Origin: Branchiostoma belcheri | Taxonomy: Eukaryota > Chordata > Leptocardii > Amphioxiformes > Branchiostomatidae | Length of the DNA stretch: 64,000 bases | Reading direction: 5' to 3' | Assembly (NCBI RefSeq): GCF_001625305.1 | Contig: NW_017803909.1 | Location: 6,914,459 to 6,978,458, forward strand | Shown here: positions 1-12,206 of the stretch, piece by piece | Layout of the letters: every line of letters starts with the position of its first letter | Numbering within the stretch: the first letter of the stretch is position 1 | The notes under the pieces: model-generated | Seen by the model: only the letters and a program-made list of their open reading frames with translations | Databases searched by the model: none | Told to the model about the DNA's origin: nothing | Made by a program: the position numbers and the translations under genes

Positions 1-1355
1 ATGGAAAACCGTTTGAAAAACACGTAGTGGACGGTGCTCTTACTCCCTATAGTGTAGCTTTGTTGTAGCAGTTTGGAACTTAGCTTAGCTGAATGGACAG
101 CTTCATAATGCCGTTGTCCATTATCATGTACCTGGCTGTGAAAGTCCCGCAAAAGAGGCCTGCAGATGAACTAGAAATTAAGTGTAATGGTTTGGTGCTT
201 ACAGATTTTACCAGTGTGGCCAATCTCATGTTCCAGTTGTTTGAAAAACTCTGCTATTACAAAAAGATATTAGCTTCTTGTCTGGGACCCCAAACAGCCC
301 CCCACCCCACCCTATGGGCTTTACACTGACCAGTGCAAACCTTTTTCCTGCATCTGTCTATGCCATCCCCAGCTTCTGGACTGATAATCACGTTGGTTTT
401 GAGATTGATCAAATGTTTCCTGCCCATTTTGTATACTAGTATGTGCTGCTGACAACTCCAGGGTGCCAGAGCTGTAGTTCGATGTCCCTTTAAGGCCATG
501 CAGACCTGTTCTCAGTGCAGCATTCGCTTTTGATAAGTCTCTGGAATCAAGGTGAAATAAAAGAAAAAAATACAAATTGTGTTTGTATGTCTCTTGATAT
601 TAATGATGCTAATGCTAAGGGGTGGATTACTTTATTATTAAGTGGTATAAGTGAGAAATTTAAAATGAATGTAATATTGTGCTCAGGAGAATCCAGTTTT
701 TTGATGGGGACAATTTGCTTTAAAACTTTTTAACCTTCAGCAGTCTACAAGTGTTCTCCTGTACCAAGTTGGTGCTGGCACACAGGTAAGTTAGAGGGTT
801 AAACGGTTGCTACCTTTAAATAAAAGAATACAATTTTTTTTTGTTATCCTAGAACAAAACGTGAGGAAGGGAGGAACCCAAAAAAATTCACTAAATCTTT
901 CCATGCATGATTGAGTTCACTTGTTGGTCAGTTCACATTAAATAGGTACAAATTATGAATGATAACAGCAATTATTGAAGAGAAGGTTATCAAACATACT
1001 TGTAGTTGCAACAAAAAGTCTGATACGTTACATCACATTGCAGGCAGATGTATGTCCTTACAATAGCCACTCTAAAAATAAATATAATATTTCATAAAAA
1101 TGGGTTATGAAATAGAAATATTCACTGATACTACTACAGGTAGTATGGTTATTTGCATTATTGTCAGTCCTTCATTCAGATACAGGCAGTGCTATCTGAA
1201 CATGCTGCATGTTTGTTTGTGTTTCATGGAGTTTCAGAAAGATTTGGTAACACTACAGACTTTCAAATGTTTTAGAGTTACTACTCTTCTATCAGCTGGT
1301 GTGGATGTCCACTTCAGGTCCACCCCCAAAAAAATTCTGTTGGGTATTTCTTAAG
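1..1355. other. No gene seen; region beyond the KCTD 3' end
   Basis: I see no convincing exon on either strand. The open frames here are under 90 codons, AT-rich, and show no recognisable domain. The short frame at position 1 closes after eight codons. The stretch lies downstream of the KCTD-like gene on the minus strand and could hold distal 3' UTR or intergenic DNA. Confidence 0.5.
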
Positions 1356-1358
1356 TAA

Positions 1359-1785
1359 GGCCACAGCAAGTAAATTTTATGGATGACATCCTCCGCAAAC
1401 TCCAAATCTAATGCAATAGGGCGAAAAGAAAACAAGGTCGGCCAAAAAAAACAAGATTTCTTCTATTTTCAAATTTTGAGATCATAAACCTTGTTAAACC
1501 ATATTTTTTTTTATTCAGTGGCAACATCACATATAATGGAATGAAATACAATACTGCAACAATGTGAAATTAAAGGACAAAACCTTAAATCAAAGCCTTG
1601 TCTTGTCTCCTCTCTTCACATTTATCTGTCATCCAAGTTCCGGCATGGCAACAGACATATTTACCCATTTTTGGCATGTTGTTCACTGTCAGGGGGCAAC
1701 AAAATTTCTTGTTTTTTTTAAACCAAAATCAGGTGAAAATCAATGCACGCACTGATGTCATCCATAAAATTTACTTGCTGTGGCC
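1359..1785. mobile_element. Harbinger-type MITE, family A copy 1
   Basis: Terminal inverted repeats beginning GGCCACAGCAAGTAA run about 30 bp at each end and are flanked by TAA on both sides (1356-1358 and 1786-1788). A 3-bp TWA target duplication with GGCCACA ends is what PIF/Harbinger derivatives leave. There is no coding capacity. Related copies lie at 8659, 14064 and 15646. Confidence 0.85.
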
Positions 1786-2039
1786 TAATATAACAGTGTA
1801 TTCCTGACTGTGAAGCACCATCTATGTCTGAAGGAGCCTCTTGTTTTGTTGTTCACAAAGAGTCCACTACGAAACATTTACACCACATACTTGGGGGGAT
1901 AAGGCTACTAGTATGTCATACGATCTGTCTCTTACCTGTAAGACACTTAAGTTTCTTCTAGTTCTGTCTTCTGATGTGATGACGGTCCACGTCTAAAAAA
2001 AATCAGCTTGCTTTGAACATATATTTCCACTTTACTCAT

Positions 2040-2049
2040 TTTATTTATT
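2040..2049 (-). terminator. Candidate poly(A) signal of the KCTD-like gene
   Basis: Read on the minus strand this is two overlapping AATAAA hexamers, about 265 nt past the KCTD stop codon. It is the nearest good signal found, and it is assigned by position only. Confidence 0.45.
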
Positions 2050-2056
2050 TCAATGA

Positions 2057-2124
2057 TTAAAGATTTTACTGGCCTATTATACAGTGATAACTTAAAGATT
2101 TTACTGGCCCCTTACAGTGATAAC
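2057..2124. repeat. Tandem duplication of about 34 bp
   Basis: Two adjacent copies of a unit containing AAAGATTTTACTGGCC and CAGTGATAAC, differing by a small deletion. It lies in the inferred 3' UTR of the KCTD-like gene. Confidence 0.8.
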
Positions 2125-2314
2125 TTTTGAAGTAAGATCTTGCAGTCTAATAAACACTTACATCTATACAAATCTGTAGAAAACAGTTAACAAATAGATA
2201 TTTACAACACTTTGTTTTTAACGACAGTGCAGACATGAGAAGACTTCCTTTCTATCTTTAGCTGCTCCATTTTCTGTTTGTTAAGGTCTTGAATATACAA
2301 GAGAGCTGGAAATT

Positions 2315-3651
2315 TTACTTCTTTTTTACTCCTTTGGTTGGCCACCAGTTGAAGGTAAATGCACAGCAGACAGTGTCGTAAAATTCGTGGTACATGGGAA
2401 TGTCATTGTTCTTGTTCTTCTGAGTCCAATACTCGCACACAGACTCTCGCATTCTAAAGTCTACGTTGAAACCCTCCTCTCGCAGGTCGAATAAAACACA
2501 GTGGAGCATCGACTCCTCTAACTGGCCCTCCTTTCCGTAATCGTTCAACGGACCAACGAGGATGGTGCTCTCGTCTCGCGTTAGGTCCCTACGGATGGAC
2601 AATGTCTGCGCTTGTAATCCCTCCACCAAAAACTCCCTGTACTGGTGGATGGATATTTCGGAACAGTGCGAGGCACTGGCTAACTCGTACGCAAGGTCCA
2701 CTAGTTTTTCCTTGAACTCCTTGTACTTCGGCAGGGCGTTGCGAAGACTTTCTCTCAGCTCGTACTCGGCTCGGACCGGCGGAGATGACTTGAGAATTTC
2801 GATGAGTGGATGAAGGCCGTAGTACAGCGCTTCCTTGTACACCTGTACCGCCACGTGATGAGGAGGAACTTCCGAATCTCGTAGGAACTTCAGGATATAC
2901 TGGAACAAGTCGCCATCGCGGTCGATGAAGTAGCGTTTCTGCTCGTCTTGGATGACGTGGTAACGCCCGCTGAACATGGCGGCCAGCATGGAGCTCTCGT
3001 ACTTACGCAAGGTGGATAGGCTAGTGGTGTAGTCATGCCCCCCGACGTTCAGCGGTATCACTGCAGGAAACTGAGGATGGAAAAATAGTGGCAGGGAAAT
3101 AATCATAAAGAACAAGTTTTTATAAGATTTCATAGTCATTCCCGAAACACTTTCCAGTTCCAGAGTACCAATGATTTGGAAAATCTGAGCAGAAGGATGC
3201 CACCAGACTTAATTAAGTGCAAAAAGCTTTCCTAATTTGTTGTTTATCATAATTCACTGGTCACAAGGCCACACCCCTGCACACTAATGCTCAAATTGTC
3301 AACAACCTAACCTCCTTCTACGGACAAGCGTTTCCTTTTATACAGCAAGGTCTTACGCTTCCTTCAACACACTACCTGGGTTACAGGCCTGGCCGGGGCC
3401 TTGTTGAGGCCTCTCCTGAGGGTCCCAGGTGCATCCATGGCACACCTGGTGCACCTGCCGCTGTGCAGCTGGGTTCACTCCGGCCAGCCAGGAGTTCAAA
3501 TGGCGGCCAGTTACAGTATCGTTAAGGCGGCCACCCCCCGCATAAATCATCCAAACACAACGTGTGGAATGTAAGGAGGACAAAGCCTGAGTGCAAACAA
3601 CGGTGACCTAATAAGTAAACCAACCTTGCGATCCCCCTGAGGGTCCGCCAT
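2315..3651 (-). CDS. KCTD7: KCTD7/KCTD14-like BTB (T1) domain protein, 260 aa
   Basis: Two coding exons on the minus strand: 3651-3625 (M A D P Q G D R K) and 3070-2315, joined in phase 0 over a GT-AG intron of 554 bp. The second exon opens with FPAVIPLNVGG and runs on through STLRKYESSMLAAMFSGR and RYFIDRDGDLFQYILKFLR, the classic BTB/T1 fold of KCTD proteins (about residues 13-108). The conserved C-terminal block HCVLFDLREEGFNVDF ... FNWW is typical of KCTD7/14. Members of this family form oligomers and act as adaptors for cullin-3 ubiquitin ligases. KCTD7 is cytosolic and affects neuronal excitability. The open frame extends 23 codons upstream of the acceptor at 3071, but that part is intron (pyrimidine-rich tract then CAG). 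Length is close to KCTD14 and shorter than vertebrate KCTD7. The choice between the two paralogues needs a tree. The gene diverges from DHRS1. Confidence 0.9.
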
Positions 3652-3822
3652 GTTGTTTCACTCACGGACCGATGATAGTGCATGCGCGCCACCTAGCGAT
3701 TTTATCGAAGTTGCATATATTTTGTCACTTACAGTTTCCCGTGCACTCACCCCACCTAGCGACGGTACTGCAATGTACTTTGAACTTTACACCAGAAGCG
3801 AAGAAGACTAACAACTGCCAAG
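3652..3822. promoter_or_regulatory. Bidirectional promoter between KCTD-like gene and DHRS1
   Basis: Only 171 bp separate the two divergent start codons, so both 5' UTRs and the core promoter must lie here unless an upstream UTR exon exists. Visible sites are a GCATGCGC motif at 3680-3687 resembling an NRF-1 half-site, and an 11-bp sequence CCACCTAGCGA repeated in the same orientation at 3689-3699 and 3752-3762, 63 bp apart. There is no clear TATA box. Start sites cannot be placed from sequence alone. Confidence 0.75.
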
Positions 3823-6800
3823 ATGAGCCAACCCTTGAGCGGCAGGATTGCTGTAGTTACGGGTGCGTCCCGTGGGATCGGGAAGGGCATAGCTCTTCAG
3901 CTGGGAGAGGCTGGAGCAACAGTTTACATCACAGGTAAGGTTAATGTTATTTAAAGTGTGGCCTACAATAGCCAAAGTTCAGCCAATGACCACACCCCCC
4001 TCCCCTCCAGAAGTTTTCAGCTAACTAGCATTTCTGTAACGCAGCAGCAAAGTCCCCATCACCCCCAAATCATCAAAAGACGTTATCATTTTTGCTGCCG
4101 ATATTAATTGAGGTTTCAAACCTTGATATCACCAACTATTATCAACAAATTTTTCACTGTATAACGTGTTAACGTTAAACGTTAACCCATTCTTTGTACT
4201 GTGCATACAAAATATAAACTAATGAATTTCGTGAATACAAAAGTCATTCATTTTCAAGTCTGGAAATATACATTGCGTGGAATTGTGCCATACTGATGTT
4301 GGCAACTTGGTATTACAAAGTATTACTTGCAACAAAACCTATACCCAGTAAAAGATTAAATATCATCCCAGAATGGTAACGTTATCTATCTTCTGCACTG
4401 TTTGTGGCATGGCATATTTGACAACAATGCCCTACCCCACATTGTGTGATGTTTTGTAGGTCGTACCATGCAGCCGGATGGGAGGGGGACGTCACTGATG
4501 GAGTGTGCGGAGGAGGTGAGTCAGAAATGCCTTTAATCCCTTTGATTTTAACTGATTTAACTTATCATGTGTACCAAAAGAAAAAAATATTGTTTTTGCT
4601 CAATTTCTTCCTGTTCTCCAAACAAATAAGGTCAATGACCTTAACCAGAGGTCTGTTACCATGGTAACTAGTGTTGGGTTAAAATGAGTTGGGTTGCAAT
4701 TTTATAGCAGGAGGGATATGTCGCCATATATATGAATGTATTTGAGTAAGAATTAACAGAGCAGACCATATGTGAAAGTAAACATTATGCATTTGCTTCG
4801 TTACTTTTCTAGTTTAGGATAACTGTGTGTGAGCAAATTGTGAAGCTTACCTCCCCTGATTCATCACAATGGAATAACCCGATGTCTTGACGTAGATTGA
4901 GAAGCGGGGAGGGAAGTGCATCCCTGTACAGTGTGACCACGAGAAGGATGAAGACATCAAGAAGTTGTTTGAAAAGGTGAAACAAGAGCAGAATGGACAG
5001 CTGGACATCCTTGTCAACAATGCCTACAAGGCCGTGGGGGTCAGTGTCATGATTGCTTTTGTCATAGATACACTTTTCTGTTGAAAGGTACTACTATGAG
5101 CTGTCCAGGGCATAGATAGTGCTGTAGACAATCTGTGCAATTGCTGATGATGATTTATGTGTAGAAAATTAGTCCTGTCCCTAGTACTGAATGTGAATCA
5201 TACACAGATCAATCTATTCCTAGTCCCTGGTGCTGAACACCATCCTCACACTTGTGAACATGCCTGTCCTTGGTGCTGAACACCTTCCTCACACTCACAG
5301 GTAAGCACATCTGTACTGAACACTATCACTCACAGATAGCACACCTGTTCCTGAACACCATCCACATATAGCTGAACATGCCTGTCCCTGGTGCTGAACA
5401 CAATCTACACACAGGTGTGCACATTTATTCTTGGTTCTGAACACCATCCACGTACAGATGAACATGCCTGTCCCTATTGCTGAACACAATCTACACACAG
5501 GTGTATGCACATTTGTTCTTGGTTCTGAACACCATCCACACACAGCTGAACATGCCTGTCCCTGGTGCTGAACACCATCCACACACAGCTGAACACACCT
5601 GTCCCTGGTGCTGAACACCATCCGCTTGTCCTCATTTCTGACAGACATATATTTGTAGGTTACAACCATCTCTGTTTGTGTCCTTCTCCAGGCTCTTACA
5701 GATTCAGCTGCTGGGAAGAAATTCTACCTTCTTCCCCCAGAATTCTGGGATGATGTCAACAATGTAGGACTGAGGTAACTCTCTCTGTACATAGCATTAT
5801 TGTTTCAAACAGTTAGCCCAGTACAAAAGACTTATCTTGTATGTATGAGAATTTCTATAAAGTGAAGCACACTGTAGGCTTACCAGTATGCACAAGGAGA
5901 ATGTTCTTCTTTCAAATTTTGCATAAGGTTTTGCTGGTACAAATGTACATATCTAAGTCTTGGAATCTGTGTGGACTATCAGAAGTTTGCTTAGGCCATG
6001 TTGATTTGATTATATAGATGACATCCGCACGTGCACTCCTAAATTAGGCTGAACTGTATATTCCCAAATTGTACCAAGAGAAGAATGCCTACGGCTTACT
6101 CTGAGTTTCCTGACTGTTTCAGGAACCACTACATCTGTTCTGTGTACGCTGCACGGCTCATGGCACCACAGAAGAAGGGTCTCATTGTCAACATTTCCTC
6201 TTTTGGGGGCCTGGGCCACGCCATTCAATCTGTCTACAGTGTTGGCAAGGCTGCAGTGAGTTTTTTTTAGATTCACTCTTCATTTGTATTATTTTTTAGA
6301 TAAAAATTAAGATACGTATTAAGTGTTGATACATGCAAGACAAGACAAAGTAACCAAAAAGACACGTATCATCTACAGTCAAATAAGAGTTGTAAATATA
6401 TAATCTATATGTAGTTCTTACCTCCGTTCCATACCACCTCAGATCTATAATTCACAAAAAGAGCACACTGTAGTTTCCGGAATACTGTATGAAATACTCT
6501 GAAAGTCTGATACAAAGTTGTACAAGTAACCGATTGATATATGGTTAGACTGTGTAAAATGTGATTGGAGAAACCTTCAATAGCACATAGTGCCATATAC
6601 TGACTCAAGAATTGCTTTACATTAGGGGTGGGTACCTGTATAGAAAATTCAGGTCCAGGTCCAGATCAGGTTCAGAGGATCAGGTCCAAATCTGGACCTA
6701 AACCTGGACCTGATTATTGTACAGTAGCACTATATCATATTTTGGTGTGAGAAACACAAGTATAGGTCACTCACTGGATATATTATTCTCAAGTTGTACT

Positions 6801-9311
6801 TGAAGCTGAGCACAGTTACAGAAAGAGATAATCTTGGATTTCTTAAGCTAATCTAGTTTGATTCAGGGTTATTTTCTTTACCTGCCATGGCCATATTATC
6901 TAAAAATGTATGTACAATCTACAGAAATGTACATCAGGCCCGATGATCTGGTTTTCGCGTTTTGTTTTTTTGGACTGGGTTCCTGAATGTCGTTCCAGTT
7001 TAAACCGGTCCGGCTGAAGCGGTACCCAGCCCTATTTAACATGCAACTGAACTTGTCCACCATGCCTTATATTAAAGGTTGCATTGTTTGTGTACAGTGT
7101 GACCGCATGGCAACTGACTGTGCCGTTGAGCTGAGGAAGGACAACGTGGCCTTTGTCTCCCTCTGGCCGGGGGCAGTCAGGACTGAGAACATCTTGGACA
7201 TGCTCAAGAAAGGACCCAAGGAAGATCCCGAGAGGGATCAAGATACTTTAGGGGTAAGTTAAGTAATGTGTCTTTGCCACACAGACCCTTGCGACAGTTC
7301 CACAAAAAATAATTATGGAACAAATATGTGTATCATGTGTATTATTTGATTGTTGTAATTGTTGTGATTTGTATTGATTATTATGTGATACCCTGCAACA
7401 ATTCAGCCGTATAAAGGCTGTGACTGTACGGGTACTGTTTGGAAAATAAAAACCATTTATATTTATACATATTATCCAATGATAGAACTAAGGAATCATT
7501 GATTCTAAAGAAGAGACTGATTCATTTGTGTCTGTATTACCATTGTCACCTATCATATGTGTACTTTTTTCCTCACAGGGAGTGAAGATGGACAGAGAAG
7601 CAGTAAGCCATCATATTTCTATTGAACTAAAAATGCATAGCATTTAAACAATAAGTTCTCTGTCGTTCTTGAAAACCTTTGGTAGAACATTTTATGACTT
7701 GGAAGAAAATGCATTGAAGTTGTTGACTTGCTGTTTGATTACGAGACTGAAAATTCATGGAGTGTTTCAATGTTGTGTTGGAACAAGGTTTGAACACAAG
7801 AGGTTCTTGTTCAAAAACAAGTATTTGTATTCTGTTGTATTCTAACCTTGGTCCAACAAAAAGACTTAGTCTTTTTGTGCCATGCTGTGCAGGTAAAGAG
7901 GATGTTTGAGATGGGAGAGACTCCAGAGTTTGCTGGCAAGGCTGTTGTCCATCTTGCTGCTGGTGAGTAGCAGGGTTTAATGCAATTATTTCCTCCTGAA
8001 AACGTTCATATACATTGTATAATCAAACCTGTGAATAGATAACAGCTGGTGTGTTGTGCCAAGGGGCGGTTATACCAGCTTACAAATACAGGCCCCAAAT
8101 AAACAATCAAAACATGTCTCTGGACTGGAGTTGTTTCATTTCATCAGCAAAGTAAGCAACACAGTACCCACAGTTTTTCAACACAGTGTTATTATTAAAG
8201 CTGTTGTGACTTTAAAATCCTTGTTGTTTCCCTATTGCCCTCCCACAGACCCAAACATCATGCAGAGGTCTGGGAAGATCCAGTGTACTGCAGAGTTGGC
8301 AGAGGTGTACGGCTTCAAGGACATTGATGGTAAATTCAACAGTGATGATTGTTTTTTTTTTCTAGCTTTCGTTGTCTTAAGGCTGAACATAAGTGTGGTG
8401 CCTTCCCTTGTTTGTGCATCCTGGAAGAAAATCAACCACACAGTTATATTATAATAAATCAACTGATAATATTTACATTTTTTTCTTTCGTCAACCCGTC
8501 ATATATGCAACAGGTTGAAAGTAGCATATAGTCAGGAATGAGGTATGGTGGCAGAAAAGGTCATTCATCGTAGACCCTTGCCCTTGGAATGCTCCATTCT
8601 GTTATAGTCAGGCTGATGATCCTAGTACAACAATGACCATTTCCTGGTGCTGAAGTTAGGCCACAGCAAGTAATTTTTATGGATGACATCAGCGCGCGCA
8701 TTTATTTTCGCCTGATTTTGGGAAAAAAAAAACAATTTTGTTGCCCTCTGACAGTGGTCAACATGCCGAAAATCGGCAAAGATGTCTGTTGCCGGAACAT
8801 GGATGTCAGATAACTATGAAGAGAGCTCGAGATGACAACAACAGGCTCTGATTTAATGTTTTGTTTCTTACTTGATGCAGTGATATGTAATACTGGCTGT
8901 GTATATGTGATGTTCCCACCGAATCAAAACCATTTGTACAATGACTGAGTCAAAACTTTAAAATGTAGGAACCTTGTTTTTTCGGCCCGCCTTGTTTTTT
9001 TTTTCACCCGCTCGCATTAGATTTGGAGTCTGCGGAGGATGTCATCCATAAAATTTACTTGCTGTGGCCTTAAAGACACAGATGCCACTACAGTGATGTA
9101 TTCTTTGTAAGAAACAAGAGATGTTGTAAAGTGTACAAGGAAATCACCAAGTACTGTGTTTAATCTATCCTTTTCAGGGAGACAACCACCAAATTTCCGG
9201 CGCATCAAGGATGCCCTCTCCATGTTTGGGTACACACGCCTGGCCGCTTGGATCCCATCCTTCATCAAGATCCCATACTGGCTTCTCGTGGTCGCCACAC
9301 ATAAATTTTAG
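3823..9311 (+). CDS. DHRS1: DHRS1, short-chain dehydrogenase/reductase SDR family member 1, 330 aa
   Basis: Ten exons join in frame with GT-AG ends: 3823-3934, 4460-4515, 4896-5039, 5692-5774, 6123-6255, 7098-7253, 7579-7602, 7893-7962, 8249-8329, 9178-9311 (993 nt). The N terminus has the Rossmann cofactor motif TGASRGIG (residues 13-20). NNAY follows at 97-100, then a catalytic serine in VNISSFGG (Ser157), and YSVGK (Tyr170, Lys174), so the SDR active site is complete. WDDVNNVGLR, the SLWPG motif and the C-terminal stretch ending in LLVVATHKF mark it as DHRS1 rather than another SDR. Vertebrate DHRS1 is an ER-membrane NAD(P)H-dependent reductase of steroids and xenobiotic carbonyls, 313 aa long. 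The hydrophobic tail here fits membrane association. Exon 7 codes only eight residues. Introns hold a minisatellite (intron 3) and a MITE (intron 9). The promoter is shared with the divergent KCTD gene. Confidence 0.95.
4565..4795 (-). mobile_element. Interspersed repeat family J, copy 1 (carries IR1 motif)
   Basis: This stretch is the reverse complement of repeats at 27090, 27719, 45427, 63005 and 63806. Shared marks are GAGTAAGAATTAACAGAGCAG, TAGCAGGAGGGA and TTACCATGGTAAC. It contains AGGTCAATGACCT at 4629-4641, an inverted repeat of nuclear-receptor half-sites with 1-bp spacing. It lies in DHRS1 intron 2. No terminal repeats could be fixed, so element class is unknown. Confidence 0.75.
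5205..5635. repeat. Minisatellite in DHRS1 intron 3
   Basis: Roughly nine to ten imperfect units of 40-50 bp, each containing GGTGCTGAACACCATCC followed by CACACAGCTGAACATGCC or a variant. The unit itself contains short inverted parts (GTGCTGAACAC). Open frames crossing it are repeat artefacts. Confidence 0.9.
8659..9069. mobile_element. Harbinger-type MITE, family A copy 2
   Basis: GGCCACAGCAAGTAA...TTACTTGCTGTGGCC ends with TTA on each side (8656-8658, 9070-9072). It lies in DHRS1 intron 9, ending about 110 bp before the last exon. Its interior closely matches the truncated copy at 15646-15945. Confidence 0.9.
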
Positions 9312-11109
9312 TTTATTATGACTGTGTTTCTCCCCAACAACACAGGCAGTGCTGTTGGAGATGTAGTAAATGGTTTATTGGTAAAAACACAGCACAAATT
9401 GGCCTTGTGGTATACACTGAATGGAGCCAAATTTTACACTCCACATACTCAGTAAAACTAGCATTGTAGGCTAATATAGTACATAATTATATATTACAAT
9501 GTATATTATACAAGTATATACAAGTAACGTTTGATAATGTAGACATGGTTTTCCATACTATAAATATAGCGTGGTGGTTTAACATCATAGATATTAAAAA
9601 CAGCATTATTGTAAACAGCGTTATTGTACACAATCAGCAGTGTCACACTATCTCTGTCATTAAATGACGACCTTTATTGCACATTTTTGCCTCACTGGGC
9701 TATTTTAGTAAAAGATCACAAAAAAAACATGATGTTTAAACAATCAAAGAGTGACTCAGAGGCTTTTTGATTTATATATTTGACCCCATTGGGTAACTTT
9801 TGTTTGCTCAAAGCCTTGCAGTGATGTGCCAATGGTTTGACTTGCATTGCACTGTGATTATGTGTGAACCACTGTTAATTACCTCATGATAATTTCTTAA
9901 AACATACATAAATCTTAAGTCATTATTGCTGGATGGAAGTGTGCGTGGGCACTTGTATTAATCTTCCCATGCTCAATTTCCATAAATAATGGATATGCAG
10001 ATTGGATATTTAAAAAAAATGCCAATAGATCCATATATGATTAGTCAGATTCAGTGTCCAGTTTATATATGATGGATAATCATAACCTGGGTATAATCAA
10101 GGAAGTATGAGGTGTGAGTATGTTAAATTCATTCATGAGTAAGTAAGTATAGGAGAGTAGAAATCTAGACTGCTTTGGTTGCACGATGCCTAATGCTGTA
10201 ATACAACATGTACTTTGAAATTAAGTCTTCAGTATAGAAAAGTCATGAAATACCATAATTACTTGTATTATTAATTTTGCCATCACTCATAAACATTCCT
10301 AAGATGAATGGAGTTGCATGATGAGTTTAGTTTTTATTTTGCTCATCTGTTGGTTTTGACTGAATTAAAAAAGCCAAAGGTACCACCTCATTATACATGT
10401 CTAACTCCTATCAGATCAGAATCATGCAATATCAGAAGCAATTCTCGTGACGTATAGCGATGTTAGACATGGGAACGTGAAAACCATTGTACGTACAATA
10501 GAATCTCTGTAAGAATAAAAATGGTACGACAAATGTAGCAGAAAAATGTTGAACCAATGCCCAATTCACCAAATGATGATCTTAGAAAAAGACTACTCTC
10601 TCTAGTACAGAATAGTGTTCCATAACAAAATATTATTATTTTGTGTTATTTCATACTATCAGAGTCAATGCTTTCTTCGGTCTCAACTTTACTTTGACCT
10701 ATGTACAATAATGTATACAGATATAAATAATTAAGGCGCTCAGTCTCCTTGTACTTCACAATAATGAAATTAACGTCTTTTGTGTTGTACAGTACAGTAC
10801 ATGACATCAAGTAAGCAGTCTTTATTGGCCCATATCCTTAGGTGCACCTGCGTCACTGCGGCCTGTGATTGGTTGATCCGCCGACCGCCAGTATCTAGCC
10901 CGACTTTCTATTTTTAGCCGTCTGTGCGTGATCATGAGGGAGGAACTTAAGGGATAGCTCGGGCGTGAAGGCTGCTTTGTGTGGTAGAGGTCAACCTTAA
11001 GGCACGAGTACAGGCCAGGTGCTTTATCTCTTTTAAATTGTCAGACTCAATAAAAATCACGTTAAAAAGGCTACGACACTGCTGAATGTGCAAAAGAGCA
11101 AGGCAAGTT
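9312..11109. other. Intergenic DNA and DHRS1 3' flank; no gene seen
   Basis: No exon is recognised. The first part must include the DHRS1 3' UTR. At 9662-9705 a stretch reads, on the minus strand, like a retroelement tail ending in AATAAAGG, similar to 52951-52992. A GC-richer stretch around 10840-11010 stands out from its AT-rich surroundings but has no assignable product. Confidence 0.5.
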
Positions 11110-11372
11110 GTCATTTTTTTTATTTTTTTTTATTCCGAAACATGTAATCACAAGACGTGGTGACGACACACTCAAGTTTTTTCAACTTATATTAATGCCG
11201 ACACCAACACAGGGACAGTACAATACTCATTTACACCTGAGCGAAGTGAGGAAAGTCGTGTAAAGTGCCTTTCCCAAGGGCACAAGATCGATGGCATGTC
11301 AGGACTCGAACCCGGGGCCTCTGGTTCCGAGTCGAGAACGCTGCCGCTGCGCCACACGACCCCACACGTTGT
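11110..11372 (-). mobile_element. tRNA-derived SINE, copy 1 (full length)
   Basis: On the minus strand the 5' part is tRNA-like: a box A region GTGGCGCAGCGG and a box B GGGTTCGAGTCC. A conserved body with CCTTGGGAAAGGCACTTTAC and CCTCACTTCGCTCAGGTG follows, then an A-rich tail at about 11110-11136. It is a pol III-type retroposon, not a functional tRNA gene. A second copy is at 17190-17415 and a third, partial one at 17420-17545. Confidence 0.85.
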
Positions 11373-11771
11373 CATTGAGATTGCGTAAAAGCTATGTTCG
11401 TCTACATGGTCGTTTTGACGTTGACGTCTCACACGTACATACAGCGCTGTGTTTCCATCTTGTTTATTTGTACAGAATAAATTGACCGCAAACATAACAC
11501 CGCTATATTACAAGAGAAAAAAATCAGTCGTGAACTGGACATTTTTTAGATATCTAAACGTCCTTTTTGAACCTCCTTGGCTTAACCAAATTAAACTTAA
11601 ACGCACGCGAGCTGTTTCTTAAGTTAAACCAAGCAAGGTTAAAAATTTAAATTTAAACCTCCTTGCTTAAATAAACCCAATACATTACGTTCAGAACTGG
11701 GTTTAATAATCTAATCCATCAATGTACTTTTTCCGCAATATAAAGTTTGGTCCTGTACCTAGATGAGTACC

Positions 11772-11941
11772 CTAATCTCCAAGCAGATGTTTCGGTGGCT
11801 GCAAAATGCAGTATCAAATTGTCCAGGCAGTATCCATTGGTCAGACTATCCATTTGTCGATATTGGGTGGCTAATAGATACAGTCTGGCCAATAGATACT
11901 GCCTGGGCAGTTTAATACTGTATTTTGCAGCCACTGATTAG
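11772..11941. mobile_element. Foldback MITE, family C copy 1
   Basis: It begins TAATCTCCAAGCAGATG and has long internal inverted repeats (TTGCAGCCAC and GGCAGTATC arms). The outermost right arm is decayed to ACTGATTA. Flanks GAGTACCC and GAGTGCCC suggest a target duplication with one mismatch. It sits about 270 bp upstream of the SLC7A start codon. Confidence 0.75.
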
Positions 11942-12206
11942 AGTGCCCTTGCACTAGAACATCTGACACGAATCGCATGGGAGAGTACCAGTGCAAGCGC
12001 CGCGGATGGAAATACATGTATATATTATAATCAGGATTATACATTCATGAGGTGATGCAATGTCCCGGCAGCTGGGACCATGGGAAGAAAAGCCGGTATT
12101 GCACAAGCCTGCCTTTTCAAACCATCCGTTCTCGGGATCGGCCATGCTTCAGCTGCCGTTTTGTAAAATTTCTGGTCAGGAAACGTTTCTTCGGGAAGGT
12201 TGAGAG

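Noticed and set aside
3071-3139. N-terminal extension of the KCTD frame with a hydrophobic stretch
   Set aside because: It contains the intron's pyrimidine tract and acceptor. The 27-nt exon at 3651-3625 joins in phase and gives a normal KCTD start, so this is not a signal peptide.
5295-5669. 124-codon open frame on minus with CVQLCVDGVQHQGQ repeats
   Set aside because: It is the antisense of the DHRS1 intron 3 minisatellite. The repeat unit happens to lack stops.
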